Shown here: piece after piece, positions 32,077-32,320 of the stretch
Numbering within the stretch: position 1 is the stretch's first letter
Layout: every line of letters begins with the position of its first letter
NCBI GenBank assembly: GCA_964471555.1
Contig: CAYYGM010000039.1
Coordinates: forward strand, 1 to 32,320
DNA length: 32,320 nucleotides
Direction of reading: 5' to 3'
DNA from: JADLFV01 sp964471555
Lineage (GTDB): Bacteria; Planctomycetota; Phycisphaerae; Phycisphaerales; Phycisphaeraceae
Program-made: the position numbers and the translations under genes
Notes under the pieces: generated by a model
Told to the model about the DNA's origin: nothing
The model's input: the letters and a program-made list of their open reading frames with translations, nothing else
Database searches by the model: none

Positions 32077-32320
32077 TTGCGAAGTGATAAATGCAGAGCG
32101 GCAAATGTAAAACGGCAAGGGCTGTTGGCAACAGAAAAATCACCTCGCCGCACCGTGACGGACCCGATCGGCCCAGATCCGCCACGGGTGCAGCGAAGCG
32201 ACACCACCTCGGAATGCACCACTCGCGCAGCGCACAACTTCCGGGGGCGGGGGGAAGGCCGGCATCGTCAAGGCCCCGTAGAGCCGGAAGGCGACGCGCC
32301 TGTCAGCCCTCCATAGCCTT
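32077..32320. other. right-hand end of the window, nothing identified
   Basis: About 244 bases to the window edge. Frames are open here on both strands, but none has a recognisable domain, a convincing start or a ribosome-binding site. A gene lying mostly outside the window cannot be excluded. Confidence 0.5.

Noticed and set aside
31659..32237. A 192-residue minus-strand frame (and a 137-residue plus-strand frame) at the right end.
   Set aside because: Both translate the inverted-repeat element; the HEDTKNTK and ENTEDTE strings are a known annotation artefact.

Overview
The window is GC-rich bacterial DNA with a Gram-negative envelope: it encodes a TonB-dependent receptor, many signal-peptide proteins, a formylglycine sulfatase and a heparinase-like lyase. 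Sialidase-fold proteins, five-bladed propeller 'GH32/43-like' proteins, paired Gfo/Idh/MocA oxidoreductases, a sulfatase and intergenic repeats that translate as HEDTKNTK / ENTEDTE all fit a planctomycete or another PVC-superphylum heterotroph living on complex polysaccharides. That placement is an inference; no rRNA or other phylogenetic marker lies in the window.

Layout. 3-461 (+) is the end of a class III aminotransferase. 462-762 is a convergent intergenic stretch with a long AT-rich inverted repeat. 763-12810 (-) is a nine-gene operon-like series. Its first gene encodes a GntR-type DNA-binding domain fused to a LacI-type sensor. Then come secreted glycan-related proteins: LamG-like, propeller, LamG-sialidase, propeller, LamG-like and a TIM-barrel-like protein. 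A sodium:solute symporter and a second sialidase-fold protein close the series. A clear sigma-70-like promoter and a palindrome sit in front of the regulator. 13100-16703 (+) is a divergent, tightly overlapping four-gene operon (oxidoreductase, SDR, oxidoreductase, HpcH/HpaI aldolase) that looks like the intracellular catabolic half of the same locus. The picture I infer is surface degradation, symporter import, oxidation, then aldol cleavage.

16765-17835 (-) is an unrecognised single-pass membrane protein. 18041-21650 (-) is a heparinase II/III-like lyase followed by a sulfatase, behind a good promoter. 21887-27940 (-) reads, in transcription order: a severely shortened TonB-receptor remnant, a full TonB-dependent receptor, an ABC-type substrate-binding protein without any permease, a membrane histidine kinase, and a receiver-only response regulator. 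This looks like a sensory operon. 28098-29258 (-) is a LacI-family repressor with a strong promoter and a repeated operator-like motif at its transcription start. 29448-30587 (+) is an M20 peptidase/deacylase, tail-to-tail with a metallo-beta-lactamase-fold hydrolase at 30591-31508 (-). 31824-32076 is a non-coding composite inverted-repeat element.

The points most worth a second look are the duplicated LamG/propeller module in the large operon, the TonB-receptor remnant whose two ends are joined in frame, and the receptor / binding-protein / kinase / regulator operon. No tRNA, rRNA, CRISPR array or transposase was found.
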